Below are positions 1-11,111 of a stretch of 64,000 nt of DNA, one piece after another. Made by a program: the position numbers and the translations under genes. The notes under the pieces are model-generated. The model was given only the letters and a program-made list of their open reading frames with translations, did no database searches and was not told the origin of the DNA. The stretch comes from Meconema thalassinum (Eukaryota; Arthropoda; Insecta; Orthoptera; Tettigoniidae), in contig OX336389.2 in the NCBI GenBank assembly GCA_946902985.2, positions 979,386,084 to 979,450,083 of the forward strand, written 5' to 3'. How positions within the stretch are numbered: the stretch's first letter is position 1; the number at the start of each line of letters is the position of its first letter.

Positions 1-170
1 AGGCGCGGTCCCCTTGTCAGCGGGAGCTGCTCTGTGGTTGCTCTCGTGGGTGGTAGGACAGCAAGGTCCATGAGGGTGGTCGCAGGCTGCCTGGTCATGG
101 TGCGGTTGTACAGGTGGTGCCTCAGTTCGTCTACGTTGGTAAAATTCTTGCCCACCTGATTATGGTGCTC

Positions 171-1233
171 TCAGGACCTCTTCTTCAGCACAAATGATCT
201 CCTTTGTCTGATCTCTCTTATTGACGATCGAGCATATTCTCTCCCTGTGTTTTTCTGGAGCAGCTTGTACACAGTATTTTTCCCCTTGTTTAAAAGGGCG
301 TTTGTTTTCTCGCACCCAGACACAGCATGAGCAAACTGCACACCTTCCTTCATGTCACCAATTACTGCCTGAATTTTTGCAATGGTGAATAATTTTGCTG
401 GAGTCCTGCTGGTTACTGGGTGTAGCAAGAGCACGTAACCACTCTGACGTGTTCGGGCGATGAGTATAATTAACACGCCTGCGTCAGTGACAACGACTGT
501 GACGCCTTTCTCTGTAGACTCATCATCCAGAACCGCACTCAATATCAGCTGGTCGGCATCTTTTTAGCTTAGCGGACCTCAATCGGCAACCTCAAAATGT
601 TTCACCAGCATGGACTTTGATCCGACTGCTCCAAAGAAAGTCGGACTGGGACGTAGTTGTGGTGGTCTGTTCTGAAGAAATGAAGTCTGCGCACATCGTA
701 TTCGCAATACGCCGTCTCTGCTCTTCTCCTTTGGTGCTTGACTCCTGGGTATAGCCGTCAAACACAAAGACTGCAGGGTTGTACTGTCTAGTCACGTGCC
801 TGATGTACTTTTGACACACATCCCCGTAAGTTGACAGCCTCGGCCACATTGAAAAATGCAAGAGATACCCTCTCATAGACGACATAGGTGGGCGATGCAG
901 ATACGTGCCTGAGGGTGCTGTGTGGGAGAACAGAGAGGCAAGGGTGGACTTTTCATTCTTTCACATAAAGTCGCCGTCTAAAAGCGCCAGAGGCCGTTGT
1001 GCGAACTCATACCAGAAGTATTCAGCTTTGCGAGGGTCTTCTTTCAGGACACAAAATAAGAACAGGAAGAGCTGATGGGTTGATACAGCAACAATTTCAT
1101 CCCGTATTCTCACTGTCCCCTGCATGAGGGAGAGGAGCCTTGTCTTGATTTCCACAGAGATTGTGGCATCCGAAAACGACTTTCCCAGCATGCTTTCGAT
1201 CCCCTTCTTGCTATTTCCAGTGCATGAACGCAA
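171..1233 (-). pseudogene. Decayed PIN/FEN-like domain protein fragment
   Basis: Three minus-strand reading pieces (1233-961, 885-592, 542-171) follow each other in the order expected of one protein, separated by stops and frame changes. The first holds a segment ending FWYEFAQRPLALLDG. The second holds SMRGYLLHF, a W-P-R stretch and VFDGY. The third holds VVVTDAGVLIILIA followed by HAVSGCEKTNAL and NKGKNTVYKLL. I recognise this order from a large uncharacterised invertebrate family whose C-terminal part reads HA-(F/I)-(T/S)-GCDTTSA and whose acidic VVV-TD-DVLVLL strand resembles PIN/FEN nucleases. Here the usual paired acidic residues after TD are partly lost and CDTTS is CEKTN, so the copy is probably dead. 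The molecular function of the family is not established to my knowledge. Whether this is a host gene relic or mobile-element cargo cannot be decided here. Confidence 0.55.
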
Positions 1234-1399
1234 TCAATTGCCTTGTCTGCCAAAATACCCGTTGGCAGCGATGAAGACTTTCTGAAAGGTCAAAGGGAGA
1301 GAGGAACCTCAGCTACTCAATGAACACTGCAAGGTCCTTGCAATCTTGTCAATACAGTGAATCTCAAGCTTCCACGTTCTGTAAACAATCTATATATAT

Positions 1400-2630
1400 A
1401 TAAATCAATGTTACGTGATAGTTCGTCTGTCTGCCTGTATGTATGATGTCTCCTATGCGTTCATATACCATTCATCCGATTGCGATGAAACTTGGGTGAG
1501 TTGTTGTGTACACTCCAGGGAAGATTTCTCACTCAAAAAATCCATTTACAATAGGTAGTGCACGAGAAGATTCAACAAATGAGTGACTACGCGAGAATTG
1601 TTTCAAGTCCCTTATGCGTTCATATACCATCACCGATTGCGATGAAACTTGGGTAAGTTGTTGTGTGCACTCCAGGGAAAGTTGCTGGTTTAGTAAATCC
1701 ATTTGGCAATAGGTAGCGCACGAGTAGATTCAACGAATGTGTGACAGCGCGCGAATCGTTTCAAGTCCCTTAAGCGTTCATATACCATCACCGATTGCGA
1801 TGAAACTTGGGTGAGTTATGTGCACTCCAGGGAAGGTTTCTGGCTTAACAAATCCATCTTAAAATAGGTAGCGCACGAGTAGATTCAACAAATGACCGAC
1901 GGTGCGCGAATCGTTTCAACAAAGCCCCGTATGCGTTCATATACCATTCATCCAATTGCGATGAATCTTGGGTGAGTTTTTGTGTACACCCCAAGGAAAG
2001 TTTCTGACTTAGTAAGTCCATTTCACAATAGGTAGCATACGAGTAGATTCAACAAATTAATACGTGACGGCGAGCGAATCGTTTCAACAATGTCCTGCAT
2101 GCGTTCATATGTCATTCATTCGATTGCGATGAAATTTAGGTGAGTTGTTGTGCACCCTGCGGCAATGGTTTCTGAATTAGAAAAAACATTTGATAGTAGG
2201 TAGCATACGAGTAGTTTCAACAAATGAGTGTTGGCCAGCGAATCCTTTCAGGAGAGTCCCGTAAGTGTTCATATACAATTCCGCCAATTGTGATGAAACT
2301 TTGATGAGTTGTTGTGCACACTCCCACAAATATTTCTGAATAAGTAAATCCATTTTACATTAGATGGCGCACGAGTAGTTTCAGCAAATGAGTGATTAGC
2401 GCGAATCATCTCAAGAAATTAACTTTGGTGAACTATTGTGCGCACGCCCGCGAAGTATTCCCAATTAGAAAATCCATTTTATAATAACTGGCGTGCGAGT
2501 CGTTTCAACAAATGAACATCGGTGAGCATTTGTGCACGCCCGCATACGTTTATAATTAGTAAATTTATTTTGTTGAGTCGCTTCAACAAATGAGTGTATT
2601 TCATACATTTTTGCGTCAGTGCATGTGTTT
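1400..2630. repeat. Degenerate ~160-bp minisatellite, about 7-8 units
   Basis: The phrase atgcgttcatatacca recurs, with decay, near 1454, 1614, 1772, 1931, 2099 and 2263, giving a period of about 158-168 bp, and shortened units continue to about 2620. Each unit also holds gattgcgatgaaacttgg, gagttgttgtg and a gcacgagtagattcaacaaatg stretch. The array is headed by gttcgtctgtctgcctg near 1423. There is no coding capacity. A short-microsatellite head followed by minisatellites is typical of non-autonomous Helitron/Helentron-type elements; I infer this, and no element ends were found. Confidence 0.8.
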
Positions 2631-3342
2631 TCTTTGTATGAATGTGAATGCTTGACAGAATTGAATTGAATCATTTACAGGAACATTTCAATTCGTGTGT
2701 GACATAATTTGTTTCATTCGTTACTAAATAATTGTCTATCTATGCCTCTAACCGGGGCAGATGACCTCGCTGTATTGATTCGGGAGTATCTCAATATTTG
2801 TGACATTCAATATTTTAACAGTTACATCTACATAATTCAACAAACATGTGCATTTCTAAATATAGATATTTGGTGTCACAACTGCTCGAGTCTAAGCTCT
2901 GTGAACTTGCGTAGTCAAGGGAAGTGGCAGGTGACAAGTGAAGGGCCTGTAACCAGCCCGCCGAGTTATCTGGTATTTCTGTCTATTCTAATACTGCTAA
3001 CATAGGGCCGTTGTCTAAACCACTGTCGTGTTGCGAATGAGTGAATGAGACACCGACCAATGTATTTGGTCTGTTACTACGCAGGGACCGGGAACCCCAC
3101 GCGTATGTCATCATAGGCTATATCATCATCCATGCGATCCACATTCCTCTCAGATTCACGGAGCTGGGACCCAAGCAGTACGCCAACAGCTCATTCTCTA
3201 GTCTAGAAGCAACGATTATCGGCCTAAGCCAGCAAATAAGTTAGGCACTAGAATGATATCGAAGGTAGAAATCTGAAAACCTATACCAGTTTTAACATTT
3301 CACCATCTTCGTTTAGTAATCGTTTCCTTTTTCATTACCCTA
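2631..3342. other. Unassigned sequence
   Basis: The stretch holds only two short plus-strand open frames (2709-3005 and 3041-3244). They have no recognisable domain and no supporting context, and I do not treat them as genes. Confidence 0.6.
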
Positions 3343-3592
3343 TCATCATCATTAAGGGCAAATGACCTAGATGTTACGTCCATTATACTACTAATCACCA
3401 CCACATTAAGTCTTCCTCGACTGTGATTTTTTAAATATTTATTTCTATTACGGTAATTTGTAAGTTTGACGTGTCAATTCAATAGTAGTTTCAATTATCA
3501 TCCTTATCATAAGGGCAAATGACTAGATGTTATACCGCCTATACTACTAATCACCACCACATAAAGTCTTCCTCGACTGTGATTTTTAAAAT
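3343..3592. repeat. Two direct copies of a ~95-bp sequence
   Basis: The segment from about 3343 to 3433 (atcatcattaagggcaaatg, then a ctaatcaccaccacat core, then cttcctcgactgtgattttt) recurs at about 3497-3588 with small indels. The spacing is about 155 bp. The second copy abuts the 3' end of the RTE LINE. Confidence 0.75.
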
Positions 3593-3596
3593 GTTG

Positions 3597-6500
3597 TTTG
3601 TTTGAGTTTTCAGTCTTCTGACTGGTTTGATGCAGCTTTCCATTCCTCCCTGTCCTGAGCTAATCGTTTCATCTCTACATAGCAACCACACCCTACATCC
3701 GAGGCAATCTGTTTAACATATTCTAACCTTGGTCTACCCCTACAGTTCTTGTCCTCGACCCTCCCTTCCATAACTAAGCTTGCTATTCCTGGGTGTCTTA
3801 GTAAATGTCCTACCAACCTATCTCTTCTCTTCATTAGCAGTCGCCAGAAACATATCTCCCCTCCCACTCGTCTTAATACCTCTTCGTTTGTAACCCTATC
3901 TACCCAGCTGATCTTCATCATTCTCTTGTAACACCACATTTCAAACGATTCAATTCTCCTCATTTCTGCTGCACCAATAGTCCAAGTTTCACTTCCATAG
4001 AGTGCCACGCTCCAGAAAAAGGCTTTCATAAATGACTTCTAATACCTAAATCTATATTCGATGTGAAAAGATTCCTTTTTTGTAGAAATGCTTTCCTTGC
4101 CTGAGCCAACCTACTTTTTATATCCTCTTTGCTTCGTCCCTCACTGGTAATTTTGCTTCCTAAGCAACAGAAGTCTTCTACATCCTTCAAGTTTTCACCT
4201 GCCAATTTGATGTCCCTAGAGGTTTATGATTTTTTCGGCTGCATTCCAATATTTTTGTTTTCCATTTATTAATTTTCATCACGGATTCTTTCCTCAAGAC
4301 GGAGTCCATACCATTCAAAAACTCATTCTAATCCTCAGGCGTGTCGGCCAACATGACGATGTAATTGGCAAATCTCAGAGTTGGAATTATTTCTTCTTGA
4401 ATCTTCACTCCCACTTAAAATTTGTCTCCAATTTCCTTCTTTGCTTGTTCAATGTAAAGATTGAAAATTATGGGTGATAAGTTGCAGTCTTGCCTTACAC
4501 CTTTCTGAATACCAGCTTCTCTCTCATGTCCTTCAGCTCGAATGACTGCTGTCTGGTTTCTGTATAGATTGTAGATCACCCTCCTATCCCTGAACTTTAT
4601 TCCAATCGTTTTCAAAATGTCAAACAATTTAGTCCAATCAACGTTATCAAAAGCCTTTTCTAAGTCTACAAATGCCATGAACGTTCACTTATCTTTACTT
4701 ATTCTACCTTCCAAAATCAGCCTAAGATTTAGTACAGCTTCCCTTGCTCCTACATTTCTGCTGAAACCAAACCGGTCTTCACCCAACTCCGTTTCTATCT
4801 GGCTTTCCATCATCTTGTAAATTATTCTAGACAGGATCTTTGAAGCATGAGTAATCAAGCTGATCGTACGGTAATCTTCACATCTGTCAGCTCCCACTTT
4901 CTTCGGTATAGGGATGATAACATTCTTCTTGAAATCAGAGGGTACCTCACCTGTCTCATAAATCCTACATACCAAGTGAAATAACCTGATCAGACCTTCA
5001 TCTCATATGCAGCGTAGCAACTCAATCGGTATATTATCTATGCCTGGTGCTTAGTTCCTGCTTGTCAAATTCTGATCTCAATATTAACTCTCCTTTGCAT
5101 CCTCATCAATTTCCTCCTCCCTTTCCAGTACATGATTCACAATCTCCTTTACCTTATACGAACACTCTATGTAAGCATTCCATCTCTCAAGCTTTTCTTT
5201 CCATCTGTTAGAGGACTTTCAATTTGTGTCGTTAATATTACAGCCCTTAGTCTTCTTTTCCCCAAAAGTATTGTTAATCCTTCGAAAAGCTGTGTCTACT
5301 TTTCCTAATTTCAGACAATTTTCTATACCTGCACGTTTCTCTTTCAACCATTCTTCTTTCGCTTCCTTGAACTTCTTGTTAACCTCATTTCTCAGACGTC
5401 TGTATTCTGCTTTTCCCTTTTCATCTCTAACATTCTTGTATTTCCGCCTTTCATCCATCAATTCTAGTATATCCGGAGTGATCCACGGTTTTCTACCTAA
5501 TCTTTCTTTCCGACCAATGCTTTCTTCTGCGGATTCGGTTATTTCATTCTTCAAAAGTGCTCATTTGTCTGCAATTGAAGTTTGTTTAGGGTTTTTCATT
5601 AGTCCTTCCTTTATACTCTTCTTGAATCTTTCGTTTAAATCCTTCTCCTTCAGTCTGTCTATTGCCCACCTATTTAGCTTTTGACTTTTCTTCAGTTTTT
5701 TAACTTTAATCTGCATTTCATAACAACCAGACTGTGGTCAGAGTTTATAAACAAAAGCAGCACACTTTTCTTTACTAAGGCACCACTGAATAATGGCTTC
5801 AAACGCCATAATGTCAAAGTTTATGTCAGCACCGGGATACGTTTTACAATCCAAAATCTCATTTTGAAACCTCTGCTTGACCATAATGAAGTCGATTTGG
5901 TAGCGTCCTGTATCTCCTTGTCTCATCCATGTGTATATTCTTCTGTTGTGGTTATTGCATAAGGTGTTAGCTATGACCAACTCATGCTCGATGTAGAATT
6001 CCATCGGCCTGCTTCCTCGATCATTCCTTTCATCTAATCCGAAATCTTCTACTATCTTCCCTTCTCTTCCTTTTCATACCTTAGCATTCCAATCTCCCAT
6101 TACTATAACATTTCCATCACCCTTGATATACCTCAGAATTTCATCTATTTATTCGTACACCTTTTCAACATCTTCATCATCAGCTTGACTGGTAGGTACA
6201 TAGACTTGTACCACTGTGATGCACGTAGGTTTTGTATTGACTTTTGCTACAATAATCTGTTCACTATATTGCTCATAATATTCCACCCGCTGTCCAAGTT
6301 TCCTACTCAATATGAGGCCAACCCCTGCTTGTCCATTGTTTGATTTAGTGCTAATGACCCTATAGTCTCCTGACCAAATTCCTGTTCTTCCTGCCAGCGC
6401 ATTTCACTAATCCCAACCAAATCCAACCTCAATGTATCTATTTCCCTCTCTAAGTTTTCTAACCTTCCACTTCCTAGCAGACTTCTAAGATTCCACGCTC

Positions 6501-6780
6501 CGATCCGTTGAATGTCAGATTTCCTCTTTGTCACTTCTGTGATGTTAACCCCCTCTCGAGTAGTGCCCACCCGAAGATCCGAACGGGGGACTACTTTACC
6601 TCCGGATTGGAATTTTACAAGGGAGGAGGCCATCATCACATGTAATTATGCATTGAGAGGTGCATATACTCGGGAATAGCATTACAGCTGTAGTTTCCCC
6701 TTGCTTTCAGCCATGCAGCAGAACGCAGTGTAGCCATTAGTTGGCTTATATTATCAATATCTTAACCGTCTATAAGACAA
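3597..6780 (-). mobile_element. RTE-clade non-LTR retrotransposon, decayed
   Basis: A LINE lies on the minus strand with its 3' end at about 3600, in a stretch reading tggtttgatgcagc on the plus strand, and its 5' end near 6780. The order is 5' leader, APE-type endonuclease, reverse transcriptase, RTE C-terminal domain. The C-terminal domain, with ETWT, FEMWCYKRMMKISW, RVTNEEVLRRVG, GRPR and a terminal REEWKAASNQS, closely follows the BovB/RTE pattern, which sets the clade. No clean target-site duplication was found. Stops and frameshifts leave no intact protein. Confidence 0.88.
3610..6639 (-). pseudogene. RTE endonuclease-reverse transcriptase remnant
   Basis: Open pieces in order along the minus strand are 6639-6307 (start of the endonuclease, IGAWNLRSLLGSGRLENL), 6004-5738 (endonuclease middle), 5554-5219 (linker with KPWITPDILELMDERRKY), 4975-4685 (RT fingers with VIIPIPKK and YRTISLI), 4678-4415 (RT palm with FVDLEKAFDNVDW) and 4029-3610 (C-terminal domain). 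RT residues are damaged: the usual RQGC reads RQDCNLSP, and the catalytic FADD box around 4370 reads F-A-N-Y. The protein would copy element RNA at a nicked target, but this copy cannot do so. Confidence 0.88.
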
Positions 6781-7110
6781 GTAAAGAATTGATTTATTCT
6801 GAAAGGTTGCTACTCCCTTTCAGAATAAATAATACAGCAATTCTACTAACAAAAATACTAACCTTCTACTAACAATTAAATACCAAAATTCTACTAACGA
6901 ATAAATAATGAAATTCCACAAACCACAAAATACTTCCACTATAACAGTCTGTCACCAGGCACACTCACATGCACCCTCACCCATCACAGTCCAATGGCAC
7001 AATGAACTATATCTAATAAACAATGCAACTGTCACCAGACACACTCACACACCACAGTCTAATGAAACAATGAACTATATCTAATAAACAAGGAAAACAA
7101 AAATAAGAGT
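6781..7110. repeat. Short tandem repeats between two LINEs
   Basis: A ttctactaac-type 10-mer recurs with AT-rich spacers at about 6839-6905. An ~80-bp unit then occurs twice, about 6950-7029 and 7030-7096; it starts ctgtcacca and ends aactatatctaataaacaa. The remaining bases to 7437 show nothing I can assign. Confidence 0.6.
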
Positions 7111-7438
7111 AAGGAAAACAAAAGACAGGGTGAAAGGAAATGACCTCAACCCTCAAAGAATGAGAATTAAGGGACTTGGAAGAAAGGAGAGCTAGGGAAG
7201 GCAGGTTGGAAAGGTAAAGAGGATAGGGACCCGCCCAAAGGAAATGGAAGAATGAGAAAGACTGGACCCAGCTCAGGAAACTCTCGGGGTTGCCAACTCC
7301 CGAACTCACTAGACTTGAGCCCTGTGAGACGTGAGACGTGTTAACCGAATGAAAATAAATGTGTTTTACTAGATTACGAAGGCAACACTGAGCAAGTAGT
7401 TCCGTGAAGAACTAAATAGCCTATTTTCATATATCCTA

Positions 7439-7461
7439 CTTATTATTATTATTATTATTAT
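7439..7461 (-). repeat. (TAA)n tail of the LINE
   Basis: About seven ttatta-type triplet repeats on the plus strand form the TAA tail of the minus-strand LINE. They lie about 300 bases past the protein stop, after a 3' UTR rich in attcattcattc-type stretches. Confidence 0.75.
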
Positions 7462-7765
7462 GTATTTACCATAAATCGTACACGAAGTATGGAAGGCCTA
7501 GTGAAAAAGGGCAAGCCCCACATACATATTTCATGCTCCACAGGCACAGCTTACATCTAGATTTGTTTTAACAATATTTACAAGTTTTACAAAGATATTT
7601 GCAGTATTTACATATTTAGAATATTGACATAGTACATTTTCCTGTTCACTCACTCTTTCACGCACGCACTTTCATAACCTCAATCACTCGATACATTCAT
7701 TCATTCATTCCATTCAGATACTCATTCATTCAGCGAGACAATCAATCACTCATACATACGTTTAT

Positions 7766-9313
7766 TTATACAATGTACCTTTTTACGTACGGCTTGAATT
7801 TCCTAAGAGGCAAGATCTTGGCATCTCCTGGCAGTGCGTTCCATAACCGCGCAGAGTGGCCGTAGAAACCTGTCAGGTAAGCATTGCTACGTGCGAAGGG
7901 CGGAACGAGGGTTACACCTCGTCCTCTCCGAACTGAGCGATATGCCAATGACAGTCGGCAAAGAGGGTGAATATTAATGGAACCTGTAAGGGATTTTTTA
8001 AGAAAAAATAGATCAATTTGTTTGGCTGTTGCCTCTATAGATGGAAATTTTGACAAAGGGGAAGGGGAATAACGAGCTATTAGCCTTTCTGCGCGGCGCT
8101 GTACACGCTGGAGCTTGTTCATGTTTTCCGCTGTAGTGGGATGCCAGGCAGGTAAGCCGTACGTTAATATTGGACGGACCATGCATGTGTAAGCCATCCT
8201 GAAGGCTCTCGGTTTACAACCTCTCATGTTTCTGTACAAGAAACCCAGAACTTTGGTGGCCTTACATCTTGCCTCTTCACTTTGAATGTTCCAATTCAGG
8301 GTGTCGGAGATTGTTACCCCTAATAGCTTTAAGTTTGTGCACTGTGGGATGACACTGTTCATAATTTTGTATTCATTCTCAATGAGTTTTTGTGACCTGG
8401 TTATTCTTATGTATTTACATTTTTGTACATTTATATTTAAATTATTCACAGAACACCACAGCGATAAGTTTTCCAGATCTGATTTAAGACAGAGGGAATC
8501 TTCTTCACATGTAATGCCCCTGTATAGCACGGTGTCATCTGCATATAGTGACATTGATGAGGTGACACAGCCAGGAAGATCGAGCACATATATAGTGAAG
8601 AGAAGAGGTCCGATCACAGAGCCCTGAATCACTCCAGAAGTAACTTGAGCAGCCTGCGATCGAGCTCCTCCGTACATCACACACTGTCTTCGACCCTCTA
8701 GGAATGACCTCACCCATGCAAGTAAGCTACCCCGTATGTTAAGCTGCTGTAGCTTTAACAAAAGTCTTTCATGAGACACTTGATCAAAGACCTTAGCCCA
8801 ATCCAGTGCAATACAGTCCACTTGTTTCACTTCTGGCTGATTCAAGTAGAACTGAAACTCATCAATGACTTTTGTCAATAGAGTAGTGCAAGAACGACCC
8901 GGAAGAAAACCGTGCTGATTTGGATCGAGCAGATTGTTCTCCCGTAGGAATTCCAGCACACTGTTTGCTACTAGCCGCTCCATACATTTACAAATTATAG
9001 ATGTTAGACACACCGGTCTGTAATTTGCAACATCTTCTCTGTCACCTTGCTTATAGATTGGCACCACGTTAGCACATTTCCACCCACACGACACTGACCC
9101 TTGGTTGATAGACAGGTTGAATAACGCACACAGAGAGGGCGCTAATGCTTCCGCACACTGCAGCAGGATCCGTCCGGGAACATCATCTGGGCCGGTCGCT
9201 GCATGTGGTCTAATCTTCCGTAGGCTCTGAATCACCTCAGTTGTTGTGAAGTACAGGTTGGAGAGTGGGAGGGGTGGAAGTGATGACCTTGGCAGAAGCA
9301 GGTTCATGGTCAT
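7766..9313 (-). CDS. LINE protein, C-terminal half: reverse transcriptase
   Basis: The open frame covers the RT fingers, palm and thumb and the CR1-type C-terminus: TGPDDVPGRILL, VVPIYKQGDREDVANYRPV, QHGFLPGRSC, DWAKVFDQVSHERLL, GVIQGSVIGPLLF and the catalytic SLYADDTVLY box (YADD complement of 8534-8545). The conserved GVPQG is GVIQG, a change in the box that positions the template. The C-terminus (LLGVTISDTLNW, then VRPILTYGLPAWHP and LWNALPGD) is complete. The frame really opens about 90 bases upstream of the listed start, immediately after the frameshift. It would make element cDNA at the nick; this copy needs the frameshift to be absent or bypassed. Confidence 0.88.
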   Translation of the reverse strand: MTMNLLLPRSSLPPLPLSNLYFTTTEVIQSLRKIRPHAATGPDDVPGRILLQCAEALAPSLCALFNLSINQGSVSCGWKCANVVPIYKQGDREDVANYRPVCLTSIICKCMERLVANSVLEFLRENNLLDPNQHGFLPGRSCTTLLTKVIDEFQFYLNQPEVKQVDCIALDWAKVFDQVSHERLLLKLQQLNIRGSLLAWVRSFLEGRRQCVMYGGARSQAAQVTSGVIQGSVIGPLLFTIYVLDLPGCVTSSMSLYADDTVLYRGITCEEDSLCLKSDLENLSLWCSVNNLNINVQKCKYIRITRSQKLIENEYKIMNSVIPQCTNLKLLGVTISDTLNWNIQSEEARCKATKVLGFLYRNMRGCKPRAFRMAYTCMVRPILTYGLPAWHPTTAENMNKLQRVQRRAERLIARYSPSPLSKFPSIEATAKQIDLFFLKKSLTGSINIHPLCRLSLAYRSVRRGRGVTLVPPFARSNAYLTGFYGHSARLWNALPGDAKILPLRKFKPYVKRYIV

Positions 9314-9344
9314 ATCCGGCTTAGAAAAGTTCTGCTTGAAACTG

Positions 9345-11111
9345 TCACTGAACGCTGTTGCAATATCTTGGGGTGCACTTAGGAATTTTACCGTTACAGT
9401 GAAATGAGGCTGGCGCAGCGGTGCCGCGTCTTCTGGACAAAAATTTCCACATTTCTCTGGTGCTGCTTATTTTGTGAATATAATTGTCGTATGTTTCGCG
9501 AATTAATTTCTTTGTTTGGTTCCTGATGTTCTTGTATTTTTCCCACATGATGTCAGTTGAGCAACTTTTCCATTTCTTGTATAAAACGTTCCTTTTCCTA
9601 ATCATTTTAATGACTTCCTTCGTCACCCAAGGAGAATTTTTCTTCCCACTAATGGTTATTTTCGGTATAGCTATATCCACAAATTCAAAGAAACAATTTC
9701 GCCAGGCTTGCCACACTGAGTTGATGTCGCTGGTGTCCAGAATACATGGGGTGGGAAGATGTTTGAGGAATAAAGATGATAGCAGTTTCCAGTCTGCCTT
9801 TTTGTAATTGTATACTGTCCTCACTGTGCTCTTGCTGCGTGGTTTGTTGTAATGCAATGTGGTAAAGATGGCTGCGTGATCACTGAAACCGGGTATGACT
9901 TCAGCTTTCAGTACGGAGGAAGGAAGGCTTGTGAGGAATAGGTCTATTGTGGAGCGTGTAGTTTGTGTGATTCGAGTTGCTTCGGTTATTAATTGGTCAA
10001 GGAATAAATCGTAGAATGCGGTAAGGAATTCATTAGCAATGGGATCCTTGGGAGTGGGAGGAGAGTTTTGCCAGTCTATTTCTAAATTAAAATCGCCTGT
10101 TATGTAAATGGCCTTGTATTTGTGCTGGATGTATTGTACACGACGGAGGGACTCCAATAGTTCATCATTGATGTGCCGAGTTGAATTTGGAGCACGGTAT
10201 ATAGAGCCTATTAGAAATGTATTGTTTGCACACGTGAATTCCACCCACACAGCCTCAGCATCAGTTTCAAGCTCCCGTTGGCGAACAAGCCTTAACTCAG
10301 GTTTCATGGCTATTAGTACCCCTCCCCCTGATGTCCAGGTTCGATCTTTGCGGAACATGGTGTATGTTACCGGAAATATTTCTGGGTCGTTAGTGGATTT
10401 TTTCAGCCATGTCTCCCCTGAACACACAATTGACGGATTAAGTGCTGTGAGACAAGAACGCAGGTCCGGTTGTTTGGAGGAACATGTTACACTTCGAGCA
10501 TTGAAGGAAAAAATGGACAATGCTTTGCCATCCGAGGGTGTTACGTCACTATCTACACTATTTGCACTCTGTGTCGATGTATTAAAAAATGAGTTAGAGA
10601 ACTGAGGTAAAGAACAGTTCCAACACAGCCACGATTGTTTCCCAGAGGTGATTATTTTGTGTTTTGAAGCACTGATTTTTGCACAAGTTCTGTGGGCTTG
10701 AGAGTGGCAAGATGCACATGTCACAAATAACTGATTCACACGACCCTTCGAATCACAAATTATACACACCTTATTCGGCCCTGTGTTCATCTCCACATCT
10801 CCACTGAGAGCCACAGACAGCACCACGAGATGTAATAATGTAGCGGGCGGTCTGGCAACCCCGCACAGTGCTGGGCGCCCTCTACCTGCTGCCGTGACTA
10901 TCAGCCCCTCGCTTCCACACCATGTGAGAGAAGATATATTGAGTTTACAAACTACCATGAGGTGTTCCTTCAGGTCCGAGTTCACACACGAGTCTTCAAT
11001 TGTTAAAGAACGATCGAGGATCTTTTTCGAGGCACCCACTGAGCTTTTTACTAGGTAGAACACGAGGAAAAGTTGGAGCACTCTAACTGCTACACACCTG
11101 CTGGCCGCCAT
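9345..11111 (-). CDS. LINE protein, N-terminal half: PHD-like finger and APE endonuclease
   Basis: I choose the ATG at 11111 (MAASRCVAVRVLQLFLVFYL); upstream in-frame codons lie in the flanking repeat. The first ~30 residues resemble a signal peptide. About 110 residues in, LSGDVEMNTGP matches the 2A ribosome-skipping motif except for Thr in place of Pro. A Cys-His cluster follows directly (CIICDSKG..CASCHSQAHRTC..CWNC), as in PHD-containing CR1/L2 ORF2 proteins. The endonuclease comes next: FNARSV at its start, ETWL, GGGVLIA, GSIYRAP, TGDFNLEIDW and the closing PGFSDHAAI, which supply the usual Asn, Glu, Asp and His positions. The frame ends at 9345, but the protein continues in another frame from about 9400 (SAPQDIATAFSDSF), so a single-base indel at about 9395-9405 separates this half from the RT. 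Confidence 0.85.
   Translation of the reverse strand: MAASRCVAVRVLQLFLVFYLVKSSVGASKKILDRSLTIEDSCVNSDLKEHLMVVCKLNISSLTWCGSEGLIVTAAGRGRPALCGVARPPATLLHLVVLSVALSGDVEMNTGPNKVCIICDSKGRVNQLFVTCASCHSQAHRTCAKISASKHKIITSGKQSWLCWNCSLPQFSNSFFNTSTQSANSVDSDVTPSDGKALSIFSFNARSVTCSSKQPDLRSCLTALNPSIVCSGETWLKKSTNDPEIFPVTYTMFRKDRTWTSGGGVLIAMKPELRLVRQRELETDAEAVWVEFTCANNTFLIGSIYRAPNSTRHINDELLESLRRVQYIQHKYKAIYITGDFNLEIDWQNSPPTPKDPIANEFLTAFYDLFLDQLITEATRITQTTRSTIDLFLTSLPSSVLKAEVIPGFSDHAAIFTTLHYNKPRSKSTVRTVYNYKKADWKLLSSLFLKHLPTPCILDTSDINSVWQAWRNCFFEFVDIAIPKITISGKKNSPWVTKEVIKMIRKRNVLYKKWKSCSTDIMWEKYKNIRNQTKKLIRETYDNYIHKISSTREMWKFLSRRRGTAAPASFHCNGKIPKCTPRYCNSVQ
10776..10820 (-). other. 2A-like ribosome-skipping motif, Pro replaced by Thr
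   Basis: The minus strand encodes LSVALSGDVEMNTGPNK directly before the Cys-His finger. The 2A consensus is D-(V/I)-E-x-N-P-G-P. Here the first Pro codon reads ACA, one base from CCA. 2A-like motifs are known in CR1/L2-type LINEs of several invertebrates. Loss of that Pro normally abolishes skipping, so I infer a decayed motif in this copy. Confidence 0.7.

Noticed and set aside
1400..2630. Regularly spaced repeats that could suggest a CRISPR array
   Set aside because: The units are ~160 bp, degenerate throughout with no conserved-repeat/variable-spacer pattern, and the context is eukaryotic.
7013..7309. 98-codon minus-strand frame with hydrophobic stretches
   Set aside because: It lies across the ~80-bp tandem repeats and low-complexity sequence, without a recognisable motif.
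10108..10605. 165-codon plus-strand frame
   Set aside because: It is the antisense shadow of the LINE endonuclease.
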